Origin: Botryosphaeria dothidea
Lineage: Eukaryota > Ascomycota > Dothideomycetes > Botryosphaeriales > Botryosphaeriaceae
Length of the DNA: 64,000 nt
Assembly: GCA_011503125.2 (NCBI GenBank)
Contig: WWBZ02000002.1
Coordinates: 372,001-436,000 of the forward strand
Reading direction: 5' to 3'
This document shows, one piece after another, positions 1-10,897 of the stretch. Positions within the stretch are counted from its first letter, which is position 1; every line of letters begins with the position of its first letter. The notes beneath the pieces were generated by a model. It searched no databases, had not been told where the DNA came from, and saw nothing but the letters and a program-made list of their open reading frames with translations. The translations under genes and the position numbers were made by a program.

Positions 1-313
1 CGTTTTGAAAGCAACGAGCCGGCGGAAGACTCCAGAACAGATCCTCCCCACAATCTCTCTATTGTCCATACATGGCTTCGCTAGGCCTTTTTCCAAAACG
101 GATTCTGAAAGGTGGACTCCGGCGATCTGGAAGTCCTCACGACGTATCGTAGCATGTCGTACCGAGACTTGTGCTTCTCGCGTCGAATACTTATTGCGGC
201 ACTGAGACAGTCAGACATCGCCTCGGGCTACTCTGACTTGTACGAAGTTCAAGGGAACAGTGATCAATTAATGTGAAATCAAGTTGTACTGAGATCTGAC
301 ACTGCTCTACAAT
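1..313. other. Intergenic left edge
   Basis: A 66-codon open frame at 5-205 has no recognisable domain and no coding look. The stretch is most simply the upstream region of the dehydrogenase gene that starts at 314. I see no clear TATA box. Confidence 0.5.
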
Positions 314-1561
314 ATGCCATACACTCATCGACGTCGGCGTTCAAATGAGTCACCACCGTCCCTCCATCGCGTCACGCCGAGCGGAGACTTCGTCGATATT
401 GAGAAGGCAGACCCCTGCGTGTGCGTTGTCGGCGTAGGCTTCGTCGGCGAGTCCCTGCTGCGTGAATTCGGCCACGCCTTCCGTTCCATCGGCTTCGACA
501 TTTCCGATAGGCGTATCGAGGAACTGCGGCCCCTTTTCAAAGGCCAGGTTAACACGACCCTGACCAGCGATAAGTCAAAGCTGTCCGAGGCGACCCACTA
601 TCTCATTTCAGTACCAACGCTGTTGAAGGAGGACCGGTCTATCGACCTTTCGCACCTTCTGTCGGCTATCGGATTGGTGCTTTCGTATGCTCGACCGGGT
701 TGCGTCATTGTCATCGAGTCCAGCGTTTCTGTCGGGACAACACGCCATATTCTCGCGCCCCACAAGAACATCTTTCATTGCGGCATGTCTCCAGAGCGCG
801 TGGATCCAGGACGTGTCTCGCCCACCGCGAAGGAAATCCCAAAGGTCATTTCCGGTCTCACTCCCAAGTCGCTTGCCGCTATCCAGGCCATCTACAGTGA
901 AGTCTTCGATACGGTGGTTCCAGTCAGCAAGCCGGAGGTGGCGGAGATGACCAAACTGTTCGAAAATTGTTACCGGATGGTCAACATAGCGTACGTCAAC
1001 GAGATGGCTGACGCGGCGCGTTCCCACGGTGTAGATCCCGAGGAGATGATCTCGGCGGCCACGTCCAAACCGTATGGCTTTACCCCATTCCAGCCCGGGC
1101 TCGGGGTTGGCGGTCACTGCATACCTGTCAACCCTTTCTACCTCTTCGCCAACAACAGGAACCTTCCCGTCTTGGAGAAAGCGACCGCGACGATGTGGCA
1201 TCGGCCCGGAAAGATTGCGCGTGGCTTCCACCGCCGGACCAGTTGCGCGCAGAAGGGAACTCCACCGCGGATCCTTGTGGTTGGCATGGGATTCAAGCCG
1301 GGCCAAGCTGTGCTGTCCTGTTCGCCAGGTGTTGCTTTCGCCGAGAAACTCCGGAATCTTGGGTGTGCCCGGCTCTCATTCTACGATCCACTCGTTTCTG
1401 GCGAGTCACTGACCTGGATGGAAAAACTCGAGGATGTCTGCTGGTCACCGCGGTACATCGACGAAAACTTCGACGCTGTTGCCATCTGCAATCGGCAATT
1501 TGGAGTGGATTTCGATGTTCTCGCAAGGCTCCAGAGAACCAAAGTGCAGGAGGTCAAGTGA
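314..1561 (+). CDS. UDP-glucose/UDP-sugar dehydrogenase family protein
   Basis: Single-exon gene, 415 residues. Members of this family oxidise a nucleotide sugar (UDP-glucose or UDP-N-acetylmannosamine) to the uronic acid with two NAD+. The Rossmann GxGxxG is at G40-V-G42-F-V-G45, and the family's catalytic cysteine lies in GVGGHCIPV (Cys269), followed by a C-terminal UDP-binding domain. The glycine-rich form and overall length resemble the bacterial WecC/Ugd type more than metazoan UGDH. The residues before about 35 are charged and not part of the fold. The gene is convergent with the GT2 synthase, whose stop is 14 bp away, which suggests that it supplies a uronic acid donor to that enzyme (inference). 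The exact substrate cannot be read from the sequence. Confidence 0.88.
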   Translation: MPYTHRRRRSNESPPSLHRVTPSGDFVDIEKADPCVCVVGVGFVGESLLREFGHAFRSIGFDISDRRIEELRPLFKGQVNTTLTSDKSKLSEATHYLISVPTLLKEDRSIDLSHLLSAIGLVLSYARPGCVIVIESSVSVGTTRHILAPHKNIFHCGMSPERVDPGRVSPTAKEIPKVISGLTPKSLAAIQAIYSEVFDTVVPVSKPEVAEMTKLFENCYRMVNIAYVNEMADAARSHGVDPEEMISAATSKPYGFTPFQPGLGVGGHCIPVNPFYLFANNRNLPVLEKATATMWHRPGKIARGFHRRTSCAQKGTPPRILVVGMGFKPGQAVLSCSPGVAFAEKLRNLGCARLSFYDPLVSGESLTWMEKLEDVCWSPRYIDENFDAVAICNRQFGVDFDVLARLQRTKVQEVK

Positions 1562-1575
1562 GGCAATCCCGACGA

Positions 1576-4014
1576 TCACAGAATGGCGTCGTGCGGATCA
1601 TCCAGCATATCTTCCATAGCTTGCGCCCGTTCTCCAGGTGTCATGATACTTGCCTCTCCCTTTTCGGCTGCTGCAAGATCTGCTGCTTGTTCTGCTTCTG
1701 ATGTGGTTGCTGGCGCTGAGCTTGCCGTGACGCCGCTCATGCCCCACACTGTTACAAATTAGTCTCAATATCTGTTTGTAGGAAGCCAGTCTGAAAGAAC
1801 AGAAATGACCTCTACGCACCTTGGCTTCCAAGATTTCTTGCCACCTTTGTGAATACAGTGAGGGAAATCATGGGTGATATACACTTGTTGATACAGTACC
1901 CAATCAAAAGCTTGTGGGCTCTTTTCTTGAGCTCTGCCTCTAGAAAGAAGACGCAGAACATGAACCAAACAGTCGGGAGTTGACTGATAATCAACAAAGG
2001 GAGGATTTTCGTGAAGGTGAACCCTTCCGTAAGGCCCTTTATGAACAATGCGGAGTTCAAAATACGGTAGTATACAAAACTGAGGCGGATGACCTCAATG
2101 GAAGCGGCGATCCGCGTGATCAGTATCATCTTTTCGCCCATCCAGTAAAAGTAGTTGTTGAAATAGGCATTGGAGCCCCACCGGCGACGCTGGCTGAGAT
2201 AGTGCTGCAATGACTGGGGTGCAACCGTCTCGCTGATTGCTTCCGGCACGAACAAAGTATGAAGTTTCATGCCCTGAGAAAGCATTGAGTACGTGAGCCT
2301 TCTGTCAGTACCCTGGATGGTGTGTCAGCAGTCCTGTTCGTTCGGATCTCGAGAGGTCCACTAACAAGATATTGGACTTGATGATGGATCACGGGATAGA
2401 TTGTTACTGGTTCCGCATATTTTCGAATAGCGCCAGCCATCTCCTCTCGAACCGCAATCATCGTTATGCATCCGGGTAAGCACGTCACTTTCCCGATGAA
2501 TCCTTCGGCTCGACGGCGAACATACTGACCAAATGTATAATTTGAGGCAGTCAGTAGAGATCCCAGACAGGTATCCCCAGGTAGTACGTACTTGAAACTG
2601 CTGATAAAGGTTCCAGAAGGACCACTCAAATCCGGGTTCGAGCTCCACCAGTACCAAGCCACAGGCAGCAATTGCATCCTTGTCTCTGGCAAGTGCATTT
2701 GCGAGGGAAGCTACGGCCCCCTTGTATATAGTGCTGTCGGCATCAGTGCAGAACACCTGTTGAGAGGGGTCAGCGAGAGCCAGCCTGCCTGAGCCGCCTC
2801 ATACCTACCATGTCAAAATTGTGAAAATCCTCGCCTTCGGTTAAAGTTGGCAGAATGTCCCTCCACAGCTCTTCTCTCAAAAGCCTAGTGTAAAGCGGCA
2901 GGTTGTGGCGTGGGTGATTGAAAAGGTCGTGGCACAGTACGAGCGAGTCCTTCTTGCCGCTATTTTTGACCTTCTCAATGATAATTACGGGGACATCCTG
3001 CATGAAGCCCGCTTTAATCTGAAGCACACCACGCTTGTGCTTCAGGGAAATGTAGGGTCTCTCAAATTCGCGAGTGACCCTTGTCATGTGTCTTCGGACA
3101 TCCCGGTGTCTGCCGTCTAGCAACACGACCATGACCTGGCGGTGGGGTTCGACCTCATTGTCTCGCAAGGAGTAGATAGTTTTGACGATTTGTTCCTCGC
3201 TTTCGGAATAAGCCGGGATAAGGGTGAGGATCCACTGCCGCGAAACTGGAGGTAGCGGTTTGAAGTATCTGTGAAATTTCCGAACCATAAGGCCCACTGC
3301 AGATATGATGACGGACAGAAAGTCCTTGCTCTTGATGAAGAGGATGAAGGTGAAGACGAATAGTCCTTGGTTGGCAAACAGGGCAATGGCAGCGCAGCCG
3401 ATATTTAGGGACACCATAACGCAGAAAAAGAACATCCGTTGATTGCGCAGATCCTTCGGGCAGAGTATTCGGGCAGGGTCAACAGGATCTTCGATATCCG
3501 GATAGCCAGAACCGGTGACTGTGTCCTCAAGGCGCACCTGTTTCGGTTGATCCTCCAGTCCCGTGAAGTATCCACTCTGGCTGTCTTGAGCACATGTGTT
3601 GAAGGACTGTGCTACTGACGTTGGTGCAGTGGAAACCACTCCGCCCGAGAGATCCGAATTGGAGTGACCACTGTCCGCATGAGGTGGACACTTAGAGATT
3701 TCGATTCGAGCGTCAAAATAGCTCTGGGGGCTCGAATTGCTTCGGTTGTTTGCAAGAGGCTGGAATCGATCGGGCTCGTGATATCGATTGGAACTCGAAT
3801 GGCATCGTGCGCAGGAGGTGGCACTGTTTTGACTGGACGGATCAAAACGGTCATCGGTATCGAAATAGACGGTGGACGCAAGAGATGGCGTTGGAGTAGG
3901 CTGAGCTGCGCGGAGTAGCTCGGAAGAACTCGGGCGGCGAGCCTGGTGATGATCGGTGGGTTTAAAAAAGTTACGGCCGGAAGAAGAGACTCCATGAGGC
4001 AAGTCGATCATCAA
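1576..4014 (-). CDS. Chitin-synthase-like family 2 glycosyltransferase (processive polysaccharide synthase)
   Basis: Five exons: 4014-2809, 2756-2592, 2524-2366, 2312-1820, 1748-1576 (introns 52, 67, 53 and 71 nt, all in phase), giving 731 residues. The first 200 residues are Ser/Pro-rich and probably disordered. Transmembrane segments follow at about 215-265. The GT-A domain has the D-A-D triad (D407-A-D409, read across intron 1), a TDRRL motif (512-516, the EDR-type catalytic base region) and QRRRW (551-555), the hallmark of processive chitin and hyaluronan synthases. Several membrane helices come after it. The last exon encodes an acidic Ala/Glu-rich cytoplasmic tail; its acceptor is preceded by an ACTAAT branch-like site. 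The family is divergent from the classical chitin synthase classes and includes the fungal GT2 proteins needed for hyphal growth on surfaces. The product could be chitin or a uronic-acid-containing polymer, given the neighbouring dehydrogenase. Confidence 0.85.
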
Positions 4015-4181
4015 ATCCCCACGATTGATGGTATCCGTGCACCAGCTTCGGAATCATTTGAGGACGGAAAATTTAGAATGGGAACAGACAAATGCGGTAT
4101 GGGGAAAGGCAGTAAATTAAGAATTCTATCTCGAATCCAGCGTGGCTGGGGTCTGGATGGAAAGGGAAAGCAGTATACAAG

Positions 4182-5242
4182 CTAGTGGGATTCCAAGACA
4201 TTCTTCGTATAGGCGAAGAAGTCCTCTCCGTTCCCGGCCGTGGTAGCCAAGCCGCGAGAGCCGTCCCAAAGGGCTACTCCGCCGAATTTGTTTTCGTTGA
4301 AGCGCTGCAGATCTGGTTTACGAGCCAAGCGAATGGCATCAGCGAAGTTTTCTGGTGGAACAAAGCCGCTATTATTGTTGTCGAAAGATAGGCCAGAGAG
4401 GTAAAACTTGGGAAAGGCATTGAGGGGCTGGGGCATGGTAGAGTACCACTTGGCAAGGCTCGCGGCGAAACCCTTGGTACCAATGGAGCAACCCTTGGCA
4501 TTGTAAAAGCGCACGAAGATGAAGTCGACAAGTGCCAGAGTCTTGGGGTCAATTGATCGGTTGGTCAAAGCACACAGTGGTGCGGCTGAGATCCACATGG
4601 GCTTCGAGGCAGTAGCTAGCAGCGAGCGCAAGGTCTTGGTAAAGGTATCATAGTTCGTCGAAGAGCCAACTTCGTGGTCTGCAGACGTGAGCACGAGGCA
4701 AGGGAGGATTCTGCAGAGCTCTCACCAATGTCGAAGCCGTCGACGGTGACGTTGCCAAGGGGACGCAGTTCGGGAGCAGTCGAATCTTCTCCAAACAGCA
4801 GCCAAAGCTTTCGGGCTGCGAGGTCGGCATCCTGGCCACCGCCGTCGCCGTCGAAGGAAGTGTTGGAGGTGGCGCCGCCAATGCTGACGAATATCTTCTT
4901 CCCTCCGGCCTGACACGCCTGCACCTGCCTGCCCAGTTCCGGACAGGACGCGAGGCCGGGTGCTACAGTGGAGTTGGCCGAGCGCTTGGCGGGACAGATC
5001 CAGGGGCCAAAGTCAACGGTGGGATAGCTGGCAGTGCCACTGAAATCCCGAATGAAGCCAAGTATCACGGCGTCAATTTTTGGGTGCAAACACAATTGGT
5101 CCAGGCGAGCATTTCGACCGGATGACTGGGCGTAGTAGACGAAAAGGTTGCCCGTTCCGTTAGGATTCAGTTCAGCGCGCGCGAGGGTAGCCGGGGCGGC
5201 TGTAAATACGATGCCCAAAGCGAAAATCAGTGGCCTCAACAT
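4182..5242 (-). CDS. Class III GH18 chitinase, secreted
   Basis: Two exons, 5242-4726 and 4678-4182, around a 47-nt intron; 337 residues. The start at 5242 is chosen over the in-frame ATG at 5446 because it opens directly with a hydrophobic signal peptide ending near an A-R-A cleavage site. Splicing joins GFDI to the next exon and creates the GH18 catalytic signature D168-x-x-D171-x-D173-x-E175. Without splicing the motif is unreadable. An SIGG motif upstream matches the (S)xGG beta-strand of the family. There is no chitin-binding module and no GPI signal. It is compact, like plant/fungal class III enzymes that cut chitin internally. The gene ends 167 bp upstream of the GT2 start on the same strand, so it may trim or remodel the polymer made by the neighbour (inference). 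Confidence 0.88.
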
Positions 5243-5528
5243 GGAGGAGGATGAGGTGGTGGTGACGAGCGCGTTCGGACGGAGCGGTGCACAACAGAGC
5301 CAGCAAAGAATGCAGTGGCATTCTGGTTGCAATGCGTCGACAAGGTCTTTGTCGCGGGGTCGCAAACGGGGGCAGCCTTTCAACGCCCTCGCATCCGGTT
5401 TCCGCTTCTGCGTCTTTGTGTGCGGGCGAAGCATGGATAAAGTCATGGTGGCATTCCAGGGTCGAGTTCACCACCAGGACTTTCCATTCAGCCTTTCAGT
5501 CGCACCCGGAACCAGAGGTCGGTAATCC

Positions 5529-5798
5529 ATGAAGTTGCTGGCGAACAGAAGGAGGGTGCATGCGGGGCGCATGGCCCAGCGGCAGCGACGCAATTCGCTG
5601 GAGATGCTGCGGGATGCGGTGGCGCATTCGATGAAAGTGGCGGCGCGGAAGACCAAGGCACTGTTTGCCATGGCCGGCAAGCTTGCGAAGGCGAGCGTCG
5701 GCGAGGGGCCCGCGGTTGTGCACCTGCATCCGGAACGCGCGCGGCGAGGGTCGACGTACAGCGAGGTGGACGCGCTGTATCAGAACGGGAGTTGTTGA
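5529..5798 (+). CDS. Possible small protein, 89 residues
   Basis: An open frame between the GH18 and GH43 genes, on the opposite strand. Third positions are mostly G or C, and it ends cleanly in a YQNGSC-type tail. The protein is basic in its first half with Ala/Lys-rich helix-like sequence and has no signal peptide or known domain. Nothing else occupies 5243-6211, so it may be a real small gene, but the high GC content could also open the frame by chance. Low confidence. Confidence 0.28.
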   Translation: MKLLANRRRVHAGRMAQRQRRNSLEMLRDAVAHSMKVAARKTKALFAMAGKLAKASVGEGPAVVHLHPERARRGSTYSEVDALYQNGSC

Positions 5799-6211
5799 GG
5801 ATCGGAGATGGTGGCGGCGTGGGTCGCCCCAGGCACAACGTCGGGTAAACGCCTTGAAACGCGCCGCAACACTGCTGCTGCAGGGGCTGATACTTCTATG
5901 GTTTCCAGCTTCCATAACAATGTTTCGTTTCGTTTCGCTTCTCTCTGAGAGCTGTGGCGTCTCCCCTTTTGGTGGGCCTACCCCGAGGCTGCGCCCAACC
6001 TTCGGCCTTCGGATTTACTCAGTCACTGTCACTTTCTATATTCAACCTGCTATTGCTTTTAAGCGATGACTGATGCTGCATCTTGCTCTGTGCGCATTGC
6101 TTCGAAAAGTGGCCCAGGATCGACCGGGCCACTTGCTCCATTTGTACAGACAATGCTCCTTCACTGAAAAATATGTACACAGAAAGAGGCAAATCACAGC
6201 CCCGAGCTCGC

Positions 6212-7447
6212 CTACACAACGGGCCATCCACTCGAGAAGCTGATCTTGTTCCAGCCGAACTGCTTCTGGCCGTCCGCATAGCCGACCCTGGTATCGACTG
6301 CGCGTCTGTTAGCTCGCGCGTTTCCACATATTCTTGCAACAGACACTCACCGTAATGGTAGTACAGAACCGGGCCGTACGTGGGGTCGTCGTAGACTCCC
6401 TGTCCACCAGGGCCAGCAGGGCCGTCAGTATGTGGGCTTGCCATCTTCCTGTCGGTGGATGCTTACCGTAGACATTGCCGTGCGATTCCAAAACGACGGT
6501 GCCGCCTCCATTCGTGCAAGAAACGCCATTCTTGTCCACGAATCCACCAGTGGCTGAAGACGAACGGCAGACCATGATCTTGTATTCCTCCCCTGCTGCC
6601 GGCCTGCTGCTGTCATAGCCGCAGCACTTGCCCTTCGAGTAGAAGAGATAGTAGTAGCTGCCGTACTTGAACAGGAAAGCTCCCTCCTCGGCCGTCGTGG
6701 CCGGATCGTATGCCACCTGCTTCGCCGAAGAGCCACTCGCAACAGCAGTGGGTGTGCCCTTCATCTGAACCTGGTACAGGTCTTTCCAGAAACTGCCGAA
6801 AGTCAAAAGGTAGGTACCGTCGGCATTGATCAGTGCCGGGTCTAGAGCCCGCATTAGTCCCCACTTCCGAGACACAGGGGTGCACGGCTGTTACCGATTG
6901 CGTTGTATGCCTTGGACGAATCAGACTTGATGCCAGTGCTTCCTACATCCGTCCAGCTTCCCACATCCATGGTCGACGAGCGCGCAAGTCCGATCGCTGA
7001 GTTCTGCGACCCGAAGGTGCTGACCGAGTAGTACAGGTAGTAGAGGCTTCCGATCTGGTGAACGCTGGGCGCCTACTCATTCGTCGTCAGCCGCGTACGC
7101 CTTCGACCCGCGAGTGTCTCTTACCCAGAGATCGTCTTTGCCGGCAAGGTCAATGCTGGAACCACTCGGCAGAGCTGCTCCCTTGTATGTCCATGGCCCA
7201 GTGATGTCCGGTGCAGTATGGATGGCAACCTTTCCACCTATACGTCAGATCGTCAACTTCAGTTCGACCACAAACAAATTGCAGCCTTATTCGTACCGGT
7301 GGAGAAGCGGAAGTAGGTGCCGTCAGAACGACGGATTATGGAGGGGTCATGGGTGTTGGTGCAAGTTCCCGAACAGGCGCCAGGATTGGCGTACCCGTAC
7401 ACCAGGGAAGGGAGGAGGGCGGCAAGGAGGATCTTCGGGCTGAACAT
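6212..7447 (-). CDS. GH43 endo-1,5-alpha-L-arabinanase-like protein, secreted
   Basis: Six exons: 7447-7297, 7237-7125, 7072-6895, 6841-6467, an exon ending at 6351, and 6297-6212. The signal peptide covers residues 1-18. The three GH43 acidic residues are visible: D34 in THDPSII (base), D148 in AIDP (pKa modulator, codon split by intron 3) and E200 in the AEEGAFLF segment (acid). The [11 protein letters not shown] and [14 protein letters not shown] ends are typical of fungal arabinanases that cut linear arabinan in pectin. Problem: after the donor at 6466 there is no AG that restores the frame of the conserved GPxGPGGQG segment. The only in-frame continuation would need the acceptor dinucleotide CG near 6421. 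Either the gene is damaged here, or a non-canonical site is used, or there is a base error. Confidence 0.82.
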
Positions 7448-9361
7448 GGGTGCTGTTCCAAGGTTATCGGGAGGTGATGTGAAGGTTAGATCTCGGGAAG
7501 GAACCCTGAGGAGAGTCTATTATATCTACGAATCCGACAAGCAACGGCGACAAGGCGGAAATACACGCGGTGGTACGTGCTATTTACACCAGACGGTGGC
7601 GCTGGCCGCAATGGCATTCATCCTTCCAATTTAGTTGCTCCGACGGGCAGCAGTCCAGTGGTGAGTGCATGTCGAAACGGAATCGCTTGCGGGATGGCCC
7701 AGTTAAGCTCCGATACGAGCCCGGGAAGGGCCTGTGGGTAGGGGCCATGTCCGTTTCGCGGCTTCGCAAGGAGGCCCGGGGCATCATGCACTTGGTGGAA
7801 CATGTTTTACTATGCCGGCTCCGTGGCGTCTAAAAGTGGCTGATTGGAGGAATTTCACGTCATACGACACTCTGGGCGGATGGTCGCACCCGACGGTTGC
7901 CGCGGCCCGTCGAAAGTACCTGCTGTGTTGTGCTCACCGTCTTACAGCCCACCCGGTGGGCGTAAACACCCCTTCAATAACGGGCCTTGGCAAGTGCTCA
8001 ATGACAGAATGTTTTCGAATTCGCGGAGCTCGGCGAGGAAGCGCATGCCCATTCAACAAACCAAGCCGGGCTGTCGCTGGACCCGCGGGCGATGACAGTT
8101 GCATGTGCAGCGCAGAGTGTGTGAGATGGGTGGCTGGAAGGGCAGCATATTTCCTCTGTACATATGAATGCACTGTACCCTTGGGAACGCGGGGAAGCTT
8201 GGTACACCGGCCAGCTGCCTGGGATTAAGGTTAAATTGAAAGAGAGAAGCGTTTCCGTACCTGCTGCGCACGGGCGTGAAGCGAATGCGCCTAACGCGCT
8301 TTGGCAGGCCCACATGCTCCTCAGCCCCTCGGGCCCCTTCGACACAGCTCACCAGTCACGCGCTAGGATCCGCTGGCTCGCTAAATCCGGCCTGACAGCC
8401 GGTTAAGAAGCCCGCTCTCTTAAGCCAAACTCTTAAAGCGTCCAAGCATCACAGCCCGTCGCCCGTCAATTTCCCTCTCCTGTCAAAGCTTTGCCTCGTC
8501 TTTTCGTAGAACCAGAGCTTGTGCTTCCACCGGAATCTCCGCTTGTATCCGGGGAAGCTTTCGCTGGCTCGTGTCCGACGTGGCCGGCAAAATATTCCAA
8601 TCGCCGTTGGGATCTCTCCGGATGCTTTATCTTGTTCGGTAGAAGGGTCCGACTCATCGACTGCGAAACAACCATCCGCGGGTTTGACCCTTGCGAATTA
8701 TCGAAAGATGGCAGCTTCCACCAATGGTAGTCAAGGAACAGGGCCTGCCCACGTGCTTCATCTCCAATGGGAGAAGCCTCCGGGTGAAGGAGTCATGGCC
8801 CATGGCCTTGTCGCGTGCTGTCGGGTTCAGATAGAAGGACCCCACTATATAGCTTGTTAGATCAGTACTCTTGTGGGCTTTCCGTAGCGTCGACAAGGGG
8901 TTGATCTCTTCACCTTCTGAAGGGTACGCAAAAACGAGAGCTCGGCAGCCGCATCAGCAGCTCTTCTGTCCTTCTTTAATCAGTACTATACTACAATTGG
9001 CCGTTTGCAGTCTCAGCTGCCTTGGGGTTTCGCGATTCACTAACGAACGAGGCAATTCCAACAACGATTTTAAGGGTGCACAGCAATCCGCTCCAAGGAG
9101 AAAACAAGAGGTCGAACGCAAGCCAGCCAGTCATGACAGGGGCCACGCGGAAGATCCAAGCAACGAGAGTTTTATTCAAGACAGGGTGGAGAAGGCAACA
9201 GTGCGAGGGAAGAAGATAGAAACTAACCAACCGACCGCGTTGCTGTAGAACTGGTCGACACTTCGAAAGCAAATACTCCGGCTAATGCAACTCGAAACAA
9301 GACCAAAATGCCTGGCAGTCTCAACTGCCTTCTTTGGGTATCAACGTCCTCAACCAGCGCC
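7448..9361. other. Intergenic region, 1.9 kb, no gene recognised
   Basis: Several open frames of 60-165 codons exist on both strands, but none has a domain, signal peptide or plausible exon continuation. A TATA-like CTATATAGC lies near 8845. The region separates the carbohydrate-gene group from housekeeping genes. Confidence 0.5.
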
Positions 9362-10897
9362 TTAGGTGCTTCTAGCAGCCTGGGCTTCCTCACCCTCACG
9401 CCTTTCCCTATTGCCTTCTTTTTCTTCTGAATCGTCCTTCTTGGGGCTGTTTAGTTGACTCGAGGCCTTGCTTCCCCTTCTTGGAAATGACCCGTCCCCC
9501 ACTGGCGTATTTGCCTGACTGCCTAGAAGGTGCTGTGGATATTTTTCCAAATCCTTGGAGCTTGTCGAAAAAGTGCTCACAACCGGTGTGTAGTACTCGG
9601 AACTTCCACTCTGTCCACTTGCGTCACGGCGATGATGTTGGTTTTGTGTTGGGGTAAGAGCCTCACCCGCTGGGCTTGTGAGGTTGGTGTTGTTGGCCTC
9701 GGTGGTGTCGTTGATTTCGAGCACGGCGTTGGTTGTCTCCTCACTGAATTGTGCCCCATTCATCAACCCGTTCCAACCGCCCTCGATGTCCCGCAGCAAC
9801 CGCACATATTCCTCTGGCACAAGACCAGACTCTCCAGTTCGCGGATCCTGCGCAACAAGCCAGCCTTGTCCGTGCCGATAGCTAACCAGAATAATCTGTC
9901 CTTCCGTGAGCGGCAGTTCATTGTCGTTTTCACGTTCGAAGTCAAACAGAGCAACGGCCTTGCCGTGCATTTCTTCGTCCGGAGAGGCTATGGTAAACTG
10001 ATAGTCCCGGGAGTACCGACTCTCATCAGCATACCCACCTGGGGACGAGGTTTCGGATAAATCGTCCTCCGATGCATAAACCAATCCATCCTGATCCATG
10101 TAACTCCGACGGGGTAGGTGACCTCGCCCGTGCATTGATGATGGGACAGAAAGCCCGCCCATGTGACTACCTTCATCACCAGCCGGGTAGGTGATGTACT
10201 CGCCGCCTGGACCATTTGCCATCTCGTCGAAGTCACTGACGTAGTAATTCTGGCTGCCATCACCGTTTGTCGAGTGGTAAGACCCTCTCCGTGCGGCACT
10301 TGCGCGCTCCGCACTGCGGCCCCGGTCGCTATCAAACCCGACGACATTGGACTTGTGCTTCCTGTGGCGGGCGCTCGTGACTACCGGGCTGTGTAGGTCT
10401 TCGTCTTCGCTCCATGGTGGTCCATCGCCAAAGCTTGTTGACGGGAGCTGTTCGCCTCTGGACTCCCACGAAGATGTCGTCCAGCCGCCACGTGTGCCGT
10501 CCCAAGACAGCGGTGGATCCGAAACTCGCCTACTGTGCGACTCGCTGACTGGCGTGGAAGTCTCGGATCGTTGTTCGGGAAGCGGGCCGTAGAAGAGGGG
10601 GCTGTATGGCGGGTATGCGAAGTCGCGGACGAGGGTATAGCTGAGGCTGGAGTGGAAGACGGGATAGGCAGTGGACTGTGGGCGTGAGCGATGGGCGCCG
10701 GAGGCCTGCGACATGGTCGAAAGTCTGTTCTTGGCGTATGAGGTTGGCCGTGAGCTCGAAGCATTGGGCGGCTTGGAGGGCGGGGAGGTGATCAATGGAG
10801 GCAGCGGATTGGCAGATTGCGACGTCTGCGGGGATTTTGGCGACAGCTCCTGCGAGGCCGAGTCTTGGGACTTTTGAGGGGAGACAACCGCAGCCAT
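9362..10897 (-). CDS. SH3-domain protein, Nbp2/Skb5-like
   Basis: Single exon, 511 residues from the ATG at 10897. The open frame extends up to 11356, but the extra 153 residues are Pro/Ala/Ser-rich translation of GC-rich promoter-like DNA containing a 17-G run, so the internal start is preferred. Residues 1-310 are Ser/Pro-rich and disordered with many SP/TP sites. One SH3 domain covers about 312-368, with ALFDFE, a GWL segment and GLVPEEYV, including the conserved ALYDY-type strand, Trp and the P-x-x-Y pocket. The remainder is polar with a charged Lys/Glu tail. The sequence around the domain resembles yeast Nbp2 and fission yeast Skb5, adaptors that bring PP2C phosphatases and PAK kinases to MAPK pathways. 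The assignment rests on the SH3 alone. Confidence 0.75.
   Translation of the reverse strand: MAAVVSPQKSQDSASQELSPKSPQTSQSANPLPPLITSPPSKPPNASSSRPTSYAKNRLSTMSQASGAHRSRPQSTAYPVFHSSLSYTLVRDFAYPPYSPLFYGPLPEQRSETSTPVSESHSRRVSDPPLSWDGTRGGWTTSSWESRGEQLPSTSFGDGPPWSEDEDLHSPVVTSARHRKHKSNVVGFDSDRGRSAERASAARRGSYHSTNGDGSQNYYVSDFDEMANGPGGEYITYPAGDEGSHMGGLSVPSSMHGRGHLPRRSYMDQDGLVYASEDDLSETSSPGGYADESRYSRDYQFTIASPDEEMHGKAVALFDFERENDNELPLTEGQIILVSYRHGQGWLVAQDPRTGESGLVPEEYVRLLRDIEGGWNGLMNGAQFSEETTNAVLEINDTTEANNTNLTSPAGEALTPTQNQHHRRDASGQSGSSEYYTPVVSTFSTSSKDLEKYPQHLLGSQANTPVGDGSFPRRGSKASSQLNSPKKDDSEEKEGNRERREGEEAQAARST

Noticed and set aside
7734..8228. 164-codon plus-strand frame in the 7.4-9.4 kb gap
   Set aside because: No recognisable protein features; several competing frames in the same stretch indicate chance openness.
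9530..10060. 176-codon plus-strand frame opposite the SH3 gene
   Set aside because: Antisense shadow of a well-supported coding region.
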